The translations under genes were made by a program, and so were the position numbers. A DNA stretch of 64,000 nt from Shewanella eurypsychrophilus. GTDB lineage: Bacteria > Pseudomonadota > Gammaproteobacteria > Enterobacterales > Shewanellaceae. This document shows, one piece after another, positions 7,640 through 15,969 of the stretch; position 1 is the first letter of the stretch; each line of letters begins with the position of its first letter. The DNA is taken from positions 5,706,501 to 5,770,500 of the forward strand of contig NZ_CP045503.2 in the NCBI RefSeq assembly GCF_007004545.3, given 5' to 3'. Under the pieces are notes generated by a model, which saw only the letters and a program-made list of their open reading frames with translations, had not been told where the DNA came from and searched no databases.

Positions 7640-9325
7640 TTATCGCAATTGCTTTTCTGGGTCTTGAAGGATGTCTTCAAACATATCTTTCACGCGGCAG
7701 TCACTACACATCTCTAATCGCTCAGTGTTAGCGCTAAATGCGCTATGTCCGCCGATCACTGCTTGCATGCGCTCAATCATAGATTTTGTCGCAAAAGGAG
7801 TTCCACAACGAATGCAATCGAATGGTTCCTCTTCTTTCAAGGTTTTACAGGCTTGGCGCTCTTCTTTATCGAAATTCATCTGCGAGGTCAGACTGATGGC
7901 ATTCTCAGGACAGGCTTTTTCACACAATCCACATTGCACACAATCTTGCTCAAGGAAGTTTAATGCTGGTTTATCACCGCCATCGGTCAAAGCTTGTGTT
8001 GGACAGGTCGACACACAAGAGAGACATAAGGTACAGCTGTCAGAATTAACGCTGACTTTACCGTAAGGCAGGTTACTTTGAGTCAAACAGCCCTCTACTG
8101 AAGCCGCTTGCTCATTTAAGTGATCAATCGCTGCGTACAAGGTATTACGCTTAGTCGTCGAAGCAAATTCACCGGGTACAATCACCGGCCAATCTGAGCT
8201 GATAGCGATTAAATCTGTTAGAGAATTGATACTCGATTCATCAATCAGAGTGATCCGCTGTGGCTGGCCCATCTCATTAAGAATGTCATTAGCTAGCTTT
8301 AGCTCGCCTTGTAGCATTTGCGTCAAGGTTGGCGCTGTCGCTGCAGTGTTAAGCACTAATATTTGGCGTGCTCCCCATGCGAGTGACGACATCCAATGGT
8401 CAATACTAGCAACCGTGATCTCTTCCATAGCGACCGGAATAATGGCGCCAGGTAAGTCATTGGTTATCAGTGCCGCACCGTTAGCTTCATCATGAAACAG
8501 AATCACTGGAGCGACTTGTGCCTGCTCTCTGAAACGGGTGACTAGCTTGTGTAGGTATGAATGCATCGCTTGTGGCGTAGGCAAGTCATAGCTGATGGCG
8601 CCTGTAGGACAGGCATTAGTACAACTACCCGCACCATGACAAAGATAAGGGTCAATCTCGATCATCTTATCGATGCTTTGAATCGCATCGGCTGGACAGA
8701 AGTTTAAACAACGGTTACAGCCATCGATACCGTTACGGGTATGGGCACAGATTTCGCTGTTCACTTTTACGTAGCGTGGCTTATCAAACTCACCAATCAA
8801 GTCAGGCAGCTGACTAATAGCATCAGCCAGCTTAGCTTCGTCCTGACCTACGTAGAAGTAGCCAGGTGGTAACATTTCTAAGTTGATACAAGGAGACTGA
8901 CTCAAGTCTAAAATAAGATCGAAGTGCGCTTTGCGAATCGCCACTAAGCTCAAGTCAGTTGCAGTGTCATCAGTATCATTGCCTGAATCGACTTTAACCT
9001 GGAACTGTCCAAGAAAACCTTTAATCTCGATAAGCTTGTTATAGAAGCTCTCAACATCTTCGGCAGCAGTCATTACTTTTTCAAGATGGTCTTCATCTTG
9101 GCTGGTAATTGACTCATTGGCCAGAATGGCAAGCTTGCCCATATTTGACAATTTACCCGCCGCTAAACGAGCCAGATCTTCTGGCCCAATAACGAGTACA
9201 TTGCCCTCAGTGGTGTAGCTGACGGTTGGCGGGATCAGGTTTTGCAGCACCTGAGTATTCGCCAACACTTGCTGCCGAACTCCTTGAAGTTCAACTTGGG
9301 GATCATTTTTCAAATTTATGCTCAC
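7640..9325 (-). CDS. Multi-cluster 4Fe-4S ferredoxin protein of the formate dehydrogenase locus
   Basis: A 561-residue soluble protein with at least four ferredoxin-type cysteine groups: CAHTRNGIDGCNRCLNFCP (about 193-211), CHGAGSCTNACP (about 229-240), CTLCLSCVSTCP (about 430-441) and CVQCGLCEKACP (about 462-473). A C-terminal pair of CxxC groups (CIRC and CSDC) could hold one more metal. The N-terminal 180 residues resemble a nucleotide-fold domain without cysteines. It has no signal peptide, so it should be cytoplasmic. Homologues stand between the TorD-like chaperone and the DUF3306 gene in Shewanella fdh loci; a role in electron supply or cofactor assembly is inferred, not shown. It ends 10 bp before the chaperone start. 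Confidence 0.82.
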   Translation of the reverse strand: MSINLKNDPQVELQGVRQQVLANTQVLQNLIPPTVSYTTEGNVLVIGPEDLARLAAGKLSNMGKLAILANESITSQDEDHLEKVMTAAEDVESFYNKLIEIKGFLGQFQVKVDSGNDTDDTATDLSLVAIRKAHFDLILDLSQSPCINLEMLPPGYFYVGQDEAKLADAISQLPDLIGEFDKPRYVKVNSEICAHTRNGIDGCNRCLNFCPADAIQSIDKMIEIDPYLCHGAGSCTNACPTGAISYDLPTPQAMHSYLHKLVTRFREQAQVAPVILFHDEANGAALITNDLPGAIIPVAMEEITVASIDHWMSSLAWGARQILVLNTAATAPTLTQMLQGELKLANDILNEMGQPQRITLIDESSINSLTDLIAISSDWPVIVPGEFASTTKRNTLYAAIDHLNEQAASVEGCLTQSNLPYGKVSVNSDSCTLCLSCVSTCPTQALTDGGDKPALNFLEQDCVQCGLCEKACPENAISLTSQMNFDKEERQACKTLKEEEPFDCIRCGTPFATKSMIERMQAVIGGHSAFSANTERLEMCSDCRVKDMFEDILQDPEKQLR

Positions 9326-9530
9326 GTTGCGTTCCTGAACAGTTTGGCTGTTGCCATCGGCTGATCGCTATACTCTTATTACATGTCGGTTAGCGTTTCA
9401 TGTTCAACCCTTTGGCTTCATCAGGGCCAAGGTTTCATACCGATTATTGCTAAACTCTTTCGCTTTATAGCTAAAGTAATTAGCAATTCACATACCAATT
9501 CTGTGGTTATTAAACTTCTCTAAAATGACG

Positions 9531-10160
9531 TTAAACGACCGCTTCCTTTGTCTCACCTTCGGAATCTGGTGCATTTTGGGGCATGTCATCATTTTCGATG
9601 TCCAAAATGTCCTCAGGTGCTTCACTATTTAAATTGGTCTCATCTAACTGAGTATTTGACGCTATGTCGCTATCACTCTTGGCAGCCTCATTGGCCAGAT
9701 CTTGCTCTTTTTCCTCTTCCTCTTTCTTAATCACATGACGGAAGATTTTTTTAGCAATCTCAGCCGACTGCTCAGCACTGAGCTTAGGTTGATTGCTGTA
9801 ATCAAGAGCATACTCAAGCAAGCCGTCGATCTCGTTATATTGCGGCTGCTTCCATAAGGCTTTTAAGGCTGCAGCTTTAGCTGTTGGGTCCACATTGGCC
9901 CCCATAAAGCTAGCAAAACTGCCACCCACTTCAATTTTGTCCGGATCTGGCAGGTCTTCTGCCGTCAGTACCTTGCCGTCTTCAGCGGTCTCAGACGATT
10001 GCTCTTGCTGAGATTGAGCAACCTCTAGCTCACTAAACGCTTGCTCATCTGTTTCAGCCTGTGTTCTCGCTGTGGCATTTTCTTCGGCCAATCTTTCGTC
10101 TTCAACTTGTTGACGACGTTGATTCCAACGAGATAGTAATCCGCTCGATTTATCGCTCAT
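9531..10160 (-). CDS. DUF3306 family protein
   Basis: A 209-residue hydrophilic protein of the DUF3306 type found with formate dehydrogenase genes. It begins with GLLSRWNQRRQQVEDER, a basic helix typical of the family. The middle (about 75-145) is the conserved part: LPDPDKIEVGGSFASFMG, then ALKALWKQPQYNEIDGLLEYALDY. The rest is acidic and repetitive, so probably disordered. The start overlaps the end of the DUF3305 gene by 11 bp, suggesting coupled translation. No enzymatic residues can be seen; an assembly function for FDH is inferred from context only. Confidence 0.82.
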   Translation of the reverse strand: MSDKSSGLLSRWNQRRQQVEDERLAEENATARTQAETDEQAFSELEVAQSQQEQSSETAEDGKVLTAEDLPDPDKIEVGGSFASFMGANVDPTAKAAALKALWKQPQYNEIDGLLEYALDYSNQPKLSAEQSAEIAKKIFRHVIKKEEEEKEQDLANEAAKSDSDIASNTQLDETNLNSEAPEDILDIENDDMPQNAPDSEGETKEAVV

Positions 10161-10629
10161 TAGCTGCTCTACTCAAAATTCTGTTTGCACTTGGTCCTTC
10201 ATTCTTACGGCGATTAACATGCTTACGACGATGCGCACATATCTCCACTTCACCATGACGAGTAATAAAGGCTTCGATCCAACAAGCGAGCGCTTTTGGC
10301 ATGGGTAGATTCAAAACAGGTGTATCACCTTCGAGACATCCTGCTGCGACATTTTGGTCGGCAGAGATCATTGCAGGCACCCAAGTACCATCTTCGAGTT
10401 CGTCACACACTATGTACAACATGGCGTTGTCCATATCTAGGTTTAATCGATAGCTTGCTCGCTCATCTTTATGTAACTCGAGTAGCACGATTTTTGAGTT
10501 TTCTGGGGCTTCATGGGTCGCGGGTAAGATTTGATCTAACTCCCAGCTCACTGAGGTCCAGCGCCCGACTAACTTTTCGATTCTCTTAAGAGAAACATGC
10601 ATGGGCCATTCGCTTTCGGTATGTTTCAT
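10150..10629 (-). CDS. DUF3305 family protein
   Basis: A 159-residue protein resembling DUF3305, the usual partner of DUF3306 in formate dehydrogenase clusters. Visible elements are SLKRIEKLVGRWTSVSWEL near the start, then LLELHKDERASYRLNLD, and a basic C-terminus. There is no signal peptide or membrane segment. It is the first gene of the leftward fdh accessory run and starts in the intergenic region shared with divergent fdhD, so the promoter for the accessory genes should lie at 10630-10982. Function unknown. Confidence 0.8.
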   Translation of the reverse strand: MKHTESEWPMHVSLKRIEKLVGRWTSVSWELDQILPATHEAPENSKIVLLELHKDERASYRLNLDMDNAMLYIVCDELEDGTWVPAMISADQNVAAGCLEGDTPVLNLPMPKALACWIEAFITRHGEVEICAHRRKHVNRRKNEGPSANRILSRAANER

Positions 10630-10982
10630 TCAGTCTCCACCTTACTTATAGCGGGCTTGTCTATTCGATAACGCCCCAGGCTGATAGCGAGTTCTTAGCA
10701 ATGTTTGCTTGAATACTCGTTCAATATCTACTTAGATATCTACTAATACCCATTAACAAAGCAATATTTGTGCCAGCGAAATATTAATAGTAATTTGAGC
10801 TAGATCATCAATTCCACACTAAGAGTAGGACATTTTGTCCACGCCAGCAGATTAAGTAGGACATAAATGGGCATTTTAGCAGTCCGTAATGAGAGAGATC
10901 ACGCATTCATCCAAGGGTTCAGCGTCTAGGTACAATAATTGCTAAGCTGAATGAGCCAATTTTTAATGATGAGTGATAAACC
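10630..10982. promoter_or_regulatory. Divergent promoter region, fdh accessory genes / fdhD
   Basis: A 353-bp gene-free stretch between leftward DUF3305 and rightward fdhD. It contains two direct copies of GTAGGACAT (10825-10833 and 10856-10864), 31 bp apart, about three helical turns. The first is part of a short palindrome GGACA-TTT-TGTCC. The spacing fits a regulator binding one face of the helix; the HTH regulator at 11883 is an obvious candidate, by inference only. Confidence 0.4.
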
Positions 10983-11828
10983 TTGAGCATGCACAAGCCA
11001 ACCTTGATAAAAACAGCCACTGAGGTGCCGTTAACCATTGCCGTTAAAGCAATTAATGAAAGCGGTGAATTGGTAGACAAGCATATCGCCTGCGAGCGAC
11101 CATTGACCGTCTACCTTAACTGGCAGCCGATTGTCACCTTAATGACCTTAGGTGCTAGAGCCGAAGCACTGGCCCTTGGTTATCTTAAAAATCAAGGCTT
11201 TATCTCTGAGCTAGAAAAGCTTGAATCTGTGATTGTCGACTGGGAAGTCAGTTCAGCTGCGATTATCACCAAAGAAAGCACCGCCGATTTAGATGAAAAA
11301 CTATCGGAAAAAACCGTCACCTCGGGTTGCGGTCAAGGGACTGTTTATGGCGGTTTTATGGATGGTCTCGATGAGATTAATCTACCAACACCACAAATCA
11401 AACAGAGCACCATATACAGTCTGCTAAAAAATATCAGCGAGTATAATGAAACCTATAAGAATGCCGGCGCGGTACACGGTTGTGGTTTATGTCGTGGCGA
11501 TCAGATCGTCGATTTCGTCGAGGATGTTGGCCGTCATAATGCGGTAGACACCTTAGCCGGTGAAATGTGGTTAAAAGAGACTGTTGGTGAAGACAAACTC
11601 TTCTACACAACGGGCCGTCTCACCTCTGAAATGGTGATAAAAGTCGCCAAGATGGGCATTCCAGTGTTGTTATCCCGCAGTGGTGCAACTCAGATGGGGC
11701 TAGAGCTGGCGCAGCAGCTGGGGATCACCATGATTGCCCGTGCTAAGGGTAAGCACTTTCTTATCTACAATGGTGCCGACAATGTAGAGTTAGATGCAAT
11801 ACCGCCAAAGCGACCTGAAAAACAGTAA
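10983..11828 (+). CDS. fdhD: Formate dehydrogenase accessory sulfurtransferase FdhD
   Basis: A 281-residue cytoplasmic protein that passes sulfur from a cysteine desulfurase (IscS in E. coli) to the molybdenum centre of formate dehydrogenase, which is needed for activity. Family features are TSGCGQG (about 112-118), AGAVHGCGLC with a cysteine pair near residue 168, and EDVGRHNAVD (about 180-189). The start could be TTG at 10983 or the ATG two codons later; neither has a strong ribosome binding site. It is transcribed away from the structural genes and followed by the regulator at 11883. Confidence 0.96.
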   Translation: MSMHKPTLIKTATEVPLTIAVKAINESGELVDKHIACERPLTVYLNWQPIVTLMTLGARAEALALGYLKNQGFISELEKLESVIVDWEVSSAAIITKESTADLDEKLSEKTVTSGCGQGTVYGGFMDGLDEINLPTPQIKQSTIYSLLKNISEYNETYKNAGAVHGCGLCRGDQIVDFVEDVGRHNAVDTLAGEMWLKETVGEDKLFYTTGRLTSEMVIKVAKMGIPVLLSRSGATQMGLELAQQLGITMIARAKGKHFLIYNGADNVELDAIPPKRPEKQ

Positions 11829-11882
11829 AAACAATAATTTTTGATACCTATTGGCTAAAAATAAAGCCAAGGTTAGCACTTA

Positions 11883-12800
11883 ATGGAAACAGCAATGACA
11901 GAGCCGAGTAAACTCGTCTACATGAGCGCCAAACAGGTCGCTGAGTATTTAGACCTTAACGAAAAAAAGGTCTATGCCATGGCGAACGACCGCATTCTTC
12001 CCGCCACAAAAGTGACCGGCAAGTGGCTTTTTCCTAAGATATTGATCGATCGCTGGGTGATGGACTCCTGTCATAGCGGCATGCTGTCAGACAGGATGCA
12101 CATCACCGGCAGTGATGACCCACTATTATCTATGCTGGTCTCTCGGCTGATGACTCAGATAGGTAAAAGCGATCTGATCAGCTATAGCTCCACCGGATCT
12201 CGCATGGGATTGGACTTATTGTCCCGTGGCTATGCCGATGTTTGTACCTTGCACTGGGGCAGTGTCGAAGAACGTAATATTCGTCATCCAGCTCTGCTAA
12301 AGGGTTATCCCAACCATCTACAATGGGTGATGATCCACGGCTACACACGTAAACAAGGCTTGATGATGCGTGCTGAGATGCACCAACTCTGCCAAGAAGA
12401 GGACAAGATCATTTCCCTTCCGCTACGTTGGGCAGACAGGCAAGCTGGCGCAGGCAGCCAGCAGCACCTTGAGCATTGGTTAATGAAACAGGGCGCGGCT
12501 TTGTCTCACCTTAATGCCAATGTCACCGCCTACAGCGAACGAGAACTCGCTGCCTACATCGCCCGCGGTGATGCCGATATCGGTTTCGGCTGTCAGTCTG
12601 TCGCGATGGAGAGTGGCCTATGCTTCGTACCTCTGATCACTGAGTCATTCGATTTCGTGATGCCACAGGGGATCTACTTCAGGCGCCAGCTGCAGCATCT
12701 GTTCGATATGATTTCGAGCACTCAGACTAGGCAGTTGGCCGCAACGTTAGGCGGTTATGATCTGACGGATTGTGGCAAGTTGCTTTGGAATCCTTCGTAA
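11883..12800 (+). CDS. HTH regulator with periplasmic-binding-like ligand domain
   Basis: A 305-residue protein. Residues about 12-60 form an excisionase/MerR-type winged helix (YMSAKQVAEYLDLNEKKVY, then GKWLFPKILIDRWV). The rest (about 85-290) is a class II periplasmic-binding-protein fold of the kind found in molybdate-related regulators, with GYADVCTLHWGS, RQAGAGSQQHLEHWL and GDADIGFGCQSVA. Such one-component proteins are thought to sense an oxyanion or small molecule. It follows fdhD by 54 bp, so regulation of formate dehydrogenase or molybdenum/tungsten response is plausible but inferred. A clear terminator follows at 12867. Confidence 0.8.
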   Translation: METAMTEPSKLVYMSAKQVAEYLDLNEKKVYAMANDRILPATKVTGKWLFPKILIDRWVMDSCHSGMLSDRMHITGSDDPLLSMLVSRLMTQIGKSDLISYSSTGSRMGLDLLSRGYADVCTLHWGSVEERNIRHPALLKGYPNHLQWVMIHGYTRKQGLMMRAEMHQLCQEEDKIISLPLRWADRQAGAGSQQHLEHWLMKQGAALSHLNANVTAYSERELAAYIARGDADIGFGCQSVAMESGLCFVPLITESFDFVMPQGIYFRRQLQHLFDMISSTQTRQLAATLGGYDLTDCGKLLWNPS

Positions 12801-12866
12801 TCGGATTGTCAGTTAACAATTTTCTAAGTAACTTCTGTTAGCGTCTGACTTTATGGCTATTTAATT

Positions 12867-12894
12867 GGGTCGATGTGAACATTGACCCTTTTTG
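12867..12894 (+). terminator. Terminator after the fdhD-regulator pair
   Basis: GGGTCGATG and CATTGACCC pair around a TGAA loop (one G-T pair), followed by TTTTT. A diverged second copy lies 303 bp to the right. Confidence 0.8.
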
Positions 12895-12962
12895 TCCTTT
12901 GCTTTCAATCGAAGCATTTTCGGTACTTAATAAGCGATGATAAAATCATAACCTTACTTTTA

Positions 12963-13083
12963 TCTATCACCTGCCGTGGGCTTAAGTGCAGACACTTCTG
13001 CGAGACGCCGTGAACACATCCTTGTGGGCTCTACGATTTCATCCCTGAAATCGAAGCTCGCAGCCGCATCTACACCGGGTTAT
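12963..13083 (-). repeat. Dispersed hairpin repeat, copy 1 (GGA loops on minus strand)
   Basis: About 120 bp, beginning CTATCACCTGCC. On the minus strand it carries CACA-AGGA-TGTG and CGATTTCA-GGGA-TGAAATCG. The copy at 42487-42608 has the same layout, but its arms have changed on both sides (GCCA-GGGA-TGGC and CGGTTTCA-GGGA-TGAAACCG), so pairing is preserved. A degenerate third copy lies at 13198-13295. Confidence 0.75.
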
Positions 13084-13169
13084 CAATCTCTTCGACTTGG
13101 CACTATTAACTGAATTGTTAACGATTACTGAAATCACTTTCTAGCGTCTAGCTTTTGAAGTATTTGATT

Positions 13170-13195
13170 GGGTCAATTTGTACATGACCCTTTTT
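13170..13195 (+). terminator. Second, diverged terminator copy
   Basis: GGGTCA (13170-13175) and TGACCC (13185-13190) followed by TTTTT. The surrounding sequence (TAGCGTCT before it, ATTTRATTGGGTC around it) repeats that at 12840-12894, so it belongs to a tandem duplication of the intergenic DNA, not to a nearby gene. Confidence 0.5.
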
Positions 13196-13197
13196 GT

Positions 13198-13295
13198 AAC
13201 CTATCACCTGCCATGTGTGCCGTGCATAGTCTTCTATGTCTGAAACATTATCGGCCATGTTTTGGAAGCTCGCAGCCGTAATGACACTGAGTTAT
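13198..13295 (-). repeat. Dispersed hairpin repeat, degenerate copy 3
   Basis: Shares CCTATCACCTGCC at one end and GAAGCTCGCAGCC near the other with the copies at 12963 and 42487. The middle has diverged and lost the GGA-loop hairpins. It runs into the stop codon of the next gene. Confidence 0.6.
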
Positions 13296-14077
13296 ACTTT
13301 TTGTGTTTCAACCAGCTTTTGAAATTCTTTCGCGATCAAAATATGGCCAGCACCATTAATTTTTTTAAAGTCATAATCAAAACTTGCTTGAACTGATGAT
13401 AGTTGAAAACATATGTGCACAAGGTTTATATCCATTTCAGCCTTGTAGTGATGTAAATCAATCATCAATGAAATATATTTATTAGCATAATATTTAACGA
13501 ACATTTTATCCTCAGACATCTCACTCAATTCCAGCAAAGCTAAAGAGTAACGTGTTAGCCGAAGTGTTAAATTTTGTGTCATTGTACGATAGACTCCATC
13601 AGACTCCTTGATCCCAAGCTTTGTTAAATGGGAAATAAATTCGTCTATCGAGAGTTCAGGATTAGCACATCGACTAAAATAATCGCATGCAGCACCTAAG
13701 TTCGCGTGATGTGATAGTTTATTTTGTAATACAACTATCACATCTTTAGGAGCTATTTTCTTAGCTAGAATGTCCTTAATTTCGTCTTCACAGCGAAACA
13801 GTTCATTTGTTAACTGACCATAAATAAATGCTAATCTCGTTCTATGTATATTTTTCACTACAGCCCAAATAGAGAAAACAGCGACTGCAGCAGAAAGTAG
13901 TTTTATAGGGAAAGAATACAAAGTAAGAAAAAATGAAAAACCAGCGGAAGTAAAATCAAAAACAAGCTCTTTTTCTGAAAAAACGATTAACATGGAGCTA
14001 AGTAAAACAGAAATAGAAAGCAGAGCTATACATCCTAAAAGAACTACATCTATTACCTTCATAGCATTTTTGTTCAT
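13292..14077 (-). CDS. Unrecognised two-helix membrane protein
   Basis: I do not recognise this 261-residue protein. Two membrane segments lie near the N-terminus (about 9-33 and 46-70, with FSFFLTLYSFPIKLL leading into the second). The remaining 190 residues are a soluble, mostly helical cytoplasmic domain without an obvious catalytic motif (HHANLGAACDYFSRCANPE near the middle). Coding is more AT-rich than its neighbours. The preferred start is the ATG at 14077 behind AGAGGA. This topology is common in small proteins of defence or stress islands, but nothing here shows such a role. It is an isolated gene. Confidence 0.7.
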   Translation of the reverse strand: MNKNAMKVIDVVLLGCIALLSISVLLSSMLIVFSEKELVFDFTSAGFSFFLTLYSFPIKLLSAAVAVFSIWAVVKNIHRTRLAFIYGQLTNELFRCEDEIKDILAKKIAPKDVIVVLQNKLSHHANLGAACDYFSRCANPELSIDEFISHLTKLGIKESDGVYRTMTQNLTLRLTRYSLALLELSEMSEDKMFVKYYANKYISLMIDLHHYKAEMDINLVHICFQLSSVQASFDYDFKKINGAGHILIAKEFQKLVETQKV

Positions 14078-14167
14078 CAATTCCTCTTTAAATATACTCT
14101 GAGAATTAAGTTACTGTAACCTACTGTTAATAAACAGCATACCAACCATATTCCTTGTTATCAATAC

Positions 14168-14715
14168 TCAACTTAGCGACAAACCAACTAGGCCAGCCAA
14201 TTGATAGATAACAATCGTGATCATCAGTAACACACTTGGGTAGAAGGTTAAGGCAAAACCAAAGGCTCTGGCTGGTGCGCCATGGGCATAACCTTTGAAG
14301 AAGGCAATGCGGCCGATGGCAAACAGTAGCGAACAGAGGGGAAGCACTGAAAACCAGGCTGTGGGCATGGTGAATGTCCAGATGCTGTAAACCATGACTG
14401 TCATCAACAACTGCTCTAGGGTATTTTGCAGCAAGCTCTGCAACACACTCGCTTCATGGCTCGCATTCGATAAGGCGCAGCCATCGATATCTTCGGGGCT
14501 AAAGAAGCGGTATTTTGCCAAGCGGCCAATAGATGCAATAAGAAAAACCACAGGCAAGATCAACGATTGCCCCAGCACAGCTAGCTTATTACCTGTGTCC
14601 TCTATTTGCGCATAAGAGAAAGGGTCAAAAACAATCCCCATCGCAATAACGACAACAGCCCCATAGCTGCAGCCATCCCCTTAAACACCCCAAACTGCTT
14701 AACAGACAACGCCAT
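14168..14715 (-). pseudogene. MAPEG-family membrane protein with a probable N-terminal frameshift
   Basis: The main frame (14168-14641, 157 residues) has MAPEG features: LLQNTLEQLLMTVMVYS, then IGRIAFFKGYAHGAPARAFGF and three to four membrane segments. Its first ATG has no ribosome binding site and misses the first helix. In the next frame, an ATG at 14715 has AAGGAG at good spacing and encodes MALSVKQFGVFKGMAAAMG. That reads smoothly into AVVVIAMGIVF of the main frame if one base is added in the GGGG run at about 14660. So it is either a genuine frameshift mutation or a sequencing error. MAPEG enzymes are microsomal glutathione-transferase-like membrane proteins. Confidence 0.65.
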
Positions 14716-14982
14716 ACCCACTCCTTCCTTTTCTTCCCAAAACTGAACAAAGTAAAGAATTCACACTCTTTGCTGGAAGCGATAGATAACAGCAAGATGA
14801 GAACCTTATATATGCTACCAATGTCATTGCTAGAATGAAAAATAACGGCTGAATAAGCCGATGAGTGGTGCAATCACTTATCTAAAATGGCTACAACCCG
14901 TATCTTCGGGTGAGTCAATCCAGCTAACTCAAACGCGGTGAGAGTAGACTCCATATCGATAATGATATGGAGTCCGTTATAC

Positions 14983-15744
14983 CTAGATATCTAGAGTATC
15001 ATTAAGAGTATCATACGCTGTCCTGCAGTTAAGCGAGTCATCACCTATAGACACCCCTGTTATGCATGAGACATCCTGAATCATCCCATCATACGAGTCA
15101 CACTTAGTATCAAGCCTCCAGTCGAGCAGATCTAGGATTGAGCATAAGAGGTTATATATAGATCTCAATCTGCAATTATGCCCATTCTGTCGTAAGAACC
15201 TGTTCTGCCCCACGACTATCCCACCTCGCTCTACTAGCCTTATATGGAAGATACATTCCTGTATCTCTTGTTTACTGGCATTAAGCTCTCCACTTCTTAA
15301 GGCCGACCTCCACACATCCTCGACCTGAGTCTTTATTTTCATAAACACCACATTAATATCACCCTCTATCTCTTGCCCTGCATGCTCGTAAATATGGGGA
15401 TTGACGCCTAAGAAATTAATACAGAGATCACCTTTGCTAGAATTCCAGCACTTAATGTTTTCATACATCAATATATAGAGGATCTTCTCCCTCGAGGAGA
15501 GATGTTTCTGGGATATGATCTGCTCATAATGATGAATACTGTCAGTTACCGACTTAGTAAACAGTGCGGCTATGATGTCCTCTTTAGATTTAAAGAAACC
15601 ATAGAGTGTTTTCTTGGAGCAACCAACCAGTTCTGCGAGAGAAGACATTCTAAACGAACATAATCCCTTCTCAATAACAGACTTCTCAGCCTCCTCGAGA
15701 ATAGCGGACCTAACCCTATCGTACTTACTTAAGTCATTGTTCAT
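14983..15744 (-). CDS. TetR-family regulator divergent from the sulfotransferase cluster
   Basis: A 253-residue protein with an N-terminal TetR DNA-binding domain (AILEEAEKSVIEKGL, then SLAELVGCSKKTLYGFFKSKEDIIAALF, residues about 14-62). The long C-terminal helical domain has several cysteines and probably binds a ligand. The last 60 residues are unusual and longer than in typical TetR proteins. It is transcribed away from dsbL, and a perfect 10-bp inverted repeat at 15866-15890 lies between them. By the usual logic of divergent TetR regulators it should repress itself and dsbL-dsbI-assT, with an aromatic sulfate or phenol as possible inducer; this is inference. Confidence 0.82.
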   Translation of the reverse strand: MNNDLSKYDRVRSAILEEAEKSVIEKGLCSFRMSSLAELVGCSKKTLYGFFKSKEDIIAALFTKSVTDSIHHYEQIISQKHLSSREKILYILMYENIKCWNSSKGDLCINFLGVNPHIYEHAGQEIEGDINVVFMKIKTQVEDVWRSALRSGELNASKQEIQECIFHIRLVERGGIVVGQNRFLRQNGHNCRLRSIYNLLCSILDLLDWRLDTKCDSYDGMIQDVSCITGVSIGDDSLNCRTAYDTLNDTLDI

Positions 15745-15865
15745 AAAGTCCCTTATAACTTTATCAATCTAGATGGTTACACAAAAAATCCTTTCCCATA
15801 GCCAGAATATATCTGAATCGTGAGCCTCGTTGTTAAGAGGTTAAATATGTGATTTACCTCCTCGA

Positions 15866-15890
15866 AAATGAGAACAAAATGTTCTCATTT
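15866..15890. promoter_or_regulatory. Candidate TetR operator between the regulator and dsbL
   Basis: A perfect inverted repeat with arms AAATGAGAAC and GTTCTCATTT and a 5-bp AT spacer, about 80 bp before the dsbL start and 120 bp before the regulator start. Size and position fit a TetR dimer site. Confidence 0.5.
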
Positions 15891-15969
15891 ATAGCGTCAT
15901 TTCTCACAACGACCGTTTTTTCGATTGGCTAATATGCCCTCCAGACAAAGTAAATACATCGAAGGGCAC

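Noticed and set aside
9439..9500. Terminator between the DUF3306 and ferredoxin genes
   Set aside because: There is an inverted repeat (ATTGCTAA and TTAGCAAT), but it is AT-rich with a long loop and no T-run, and the genes look cotranscribed.
12800..15000. Genomic island or prophage boundary
   Set aside because: There is repeat-rich DNA and one AT-rich orphan gene, but no integrase, tRNA, or attachment-site duplication.
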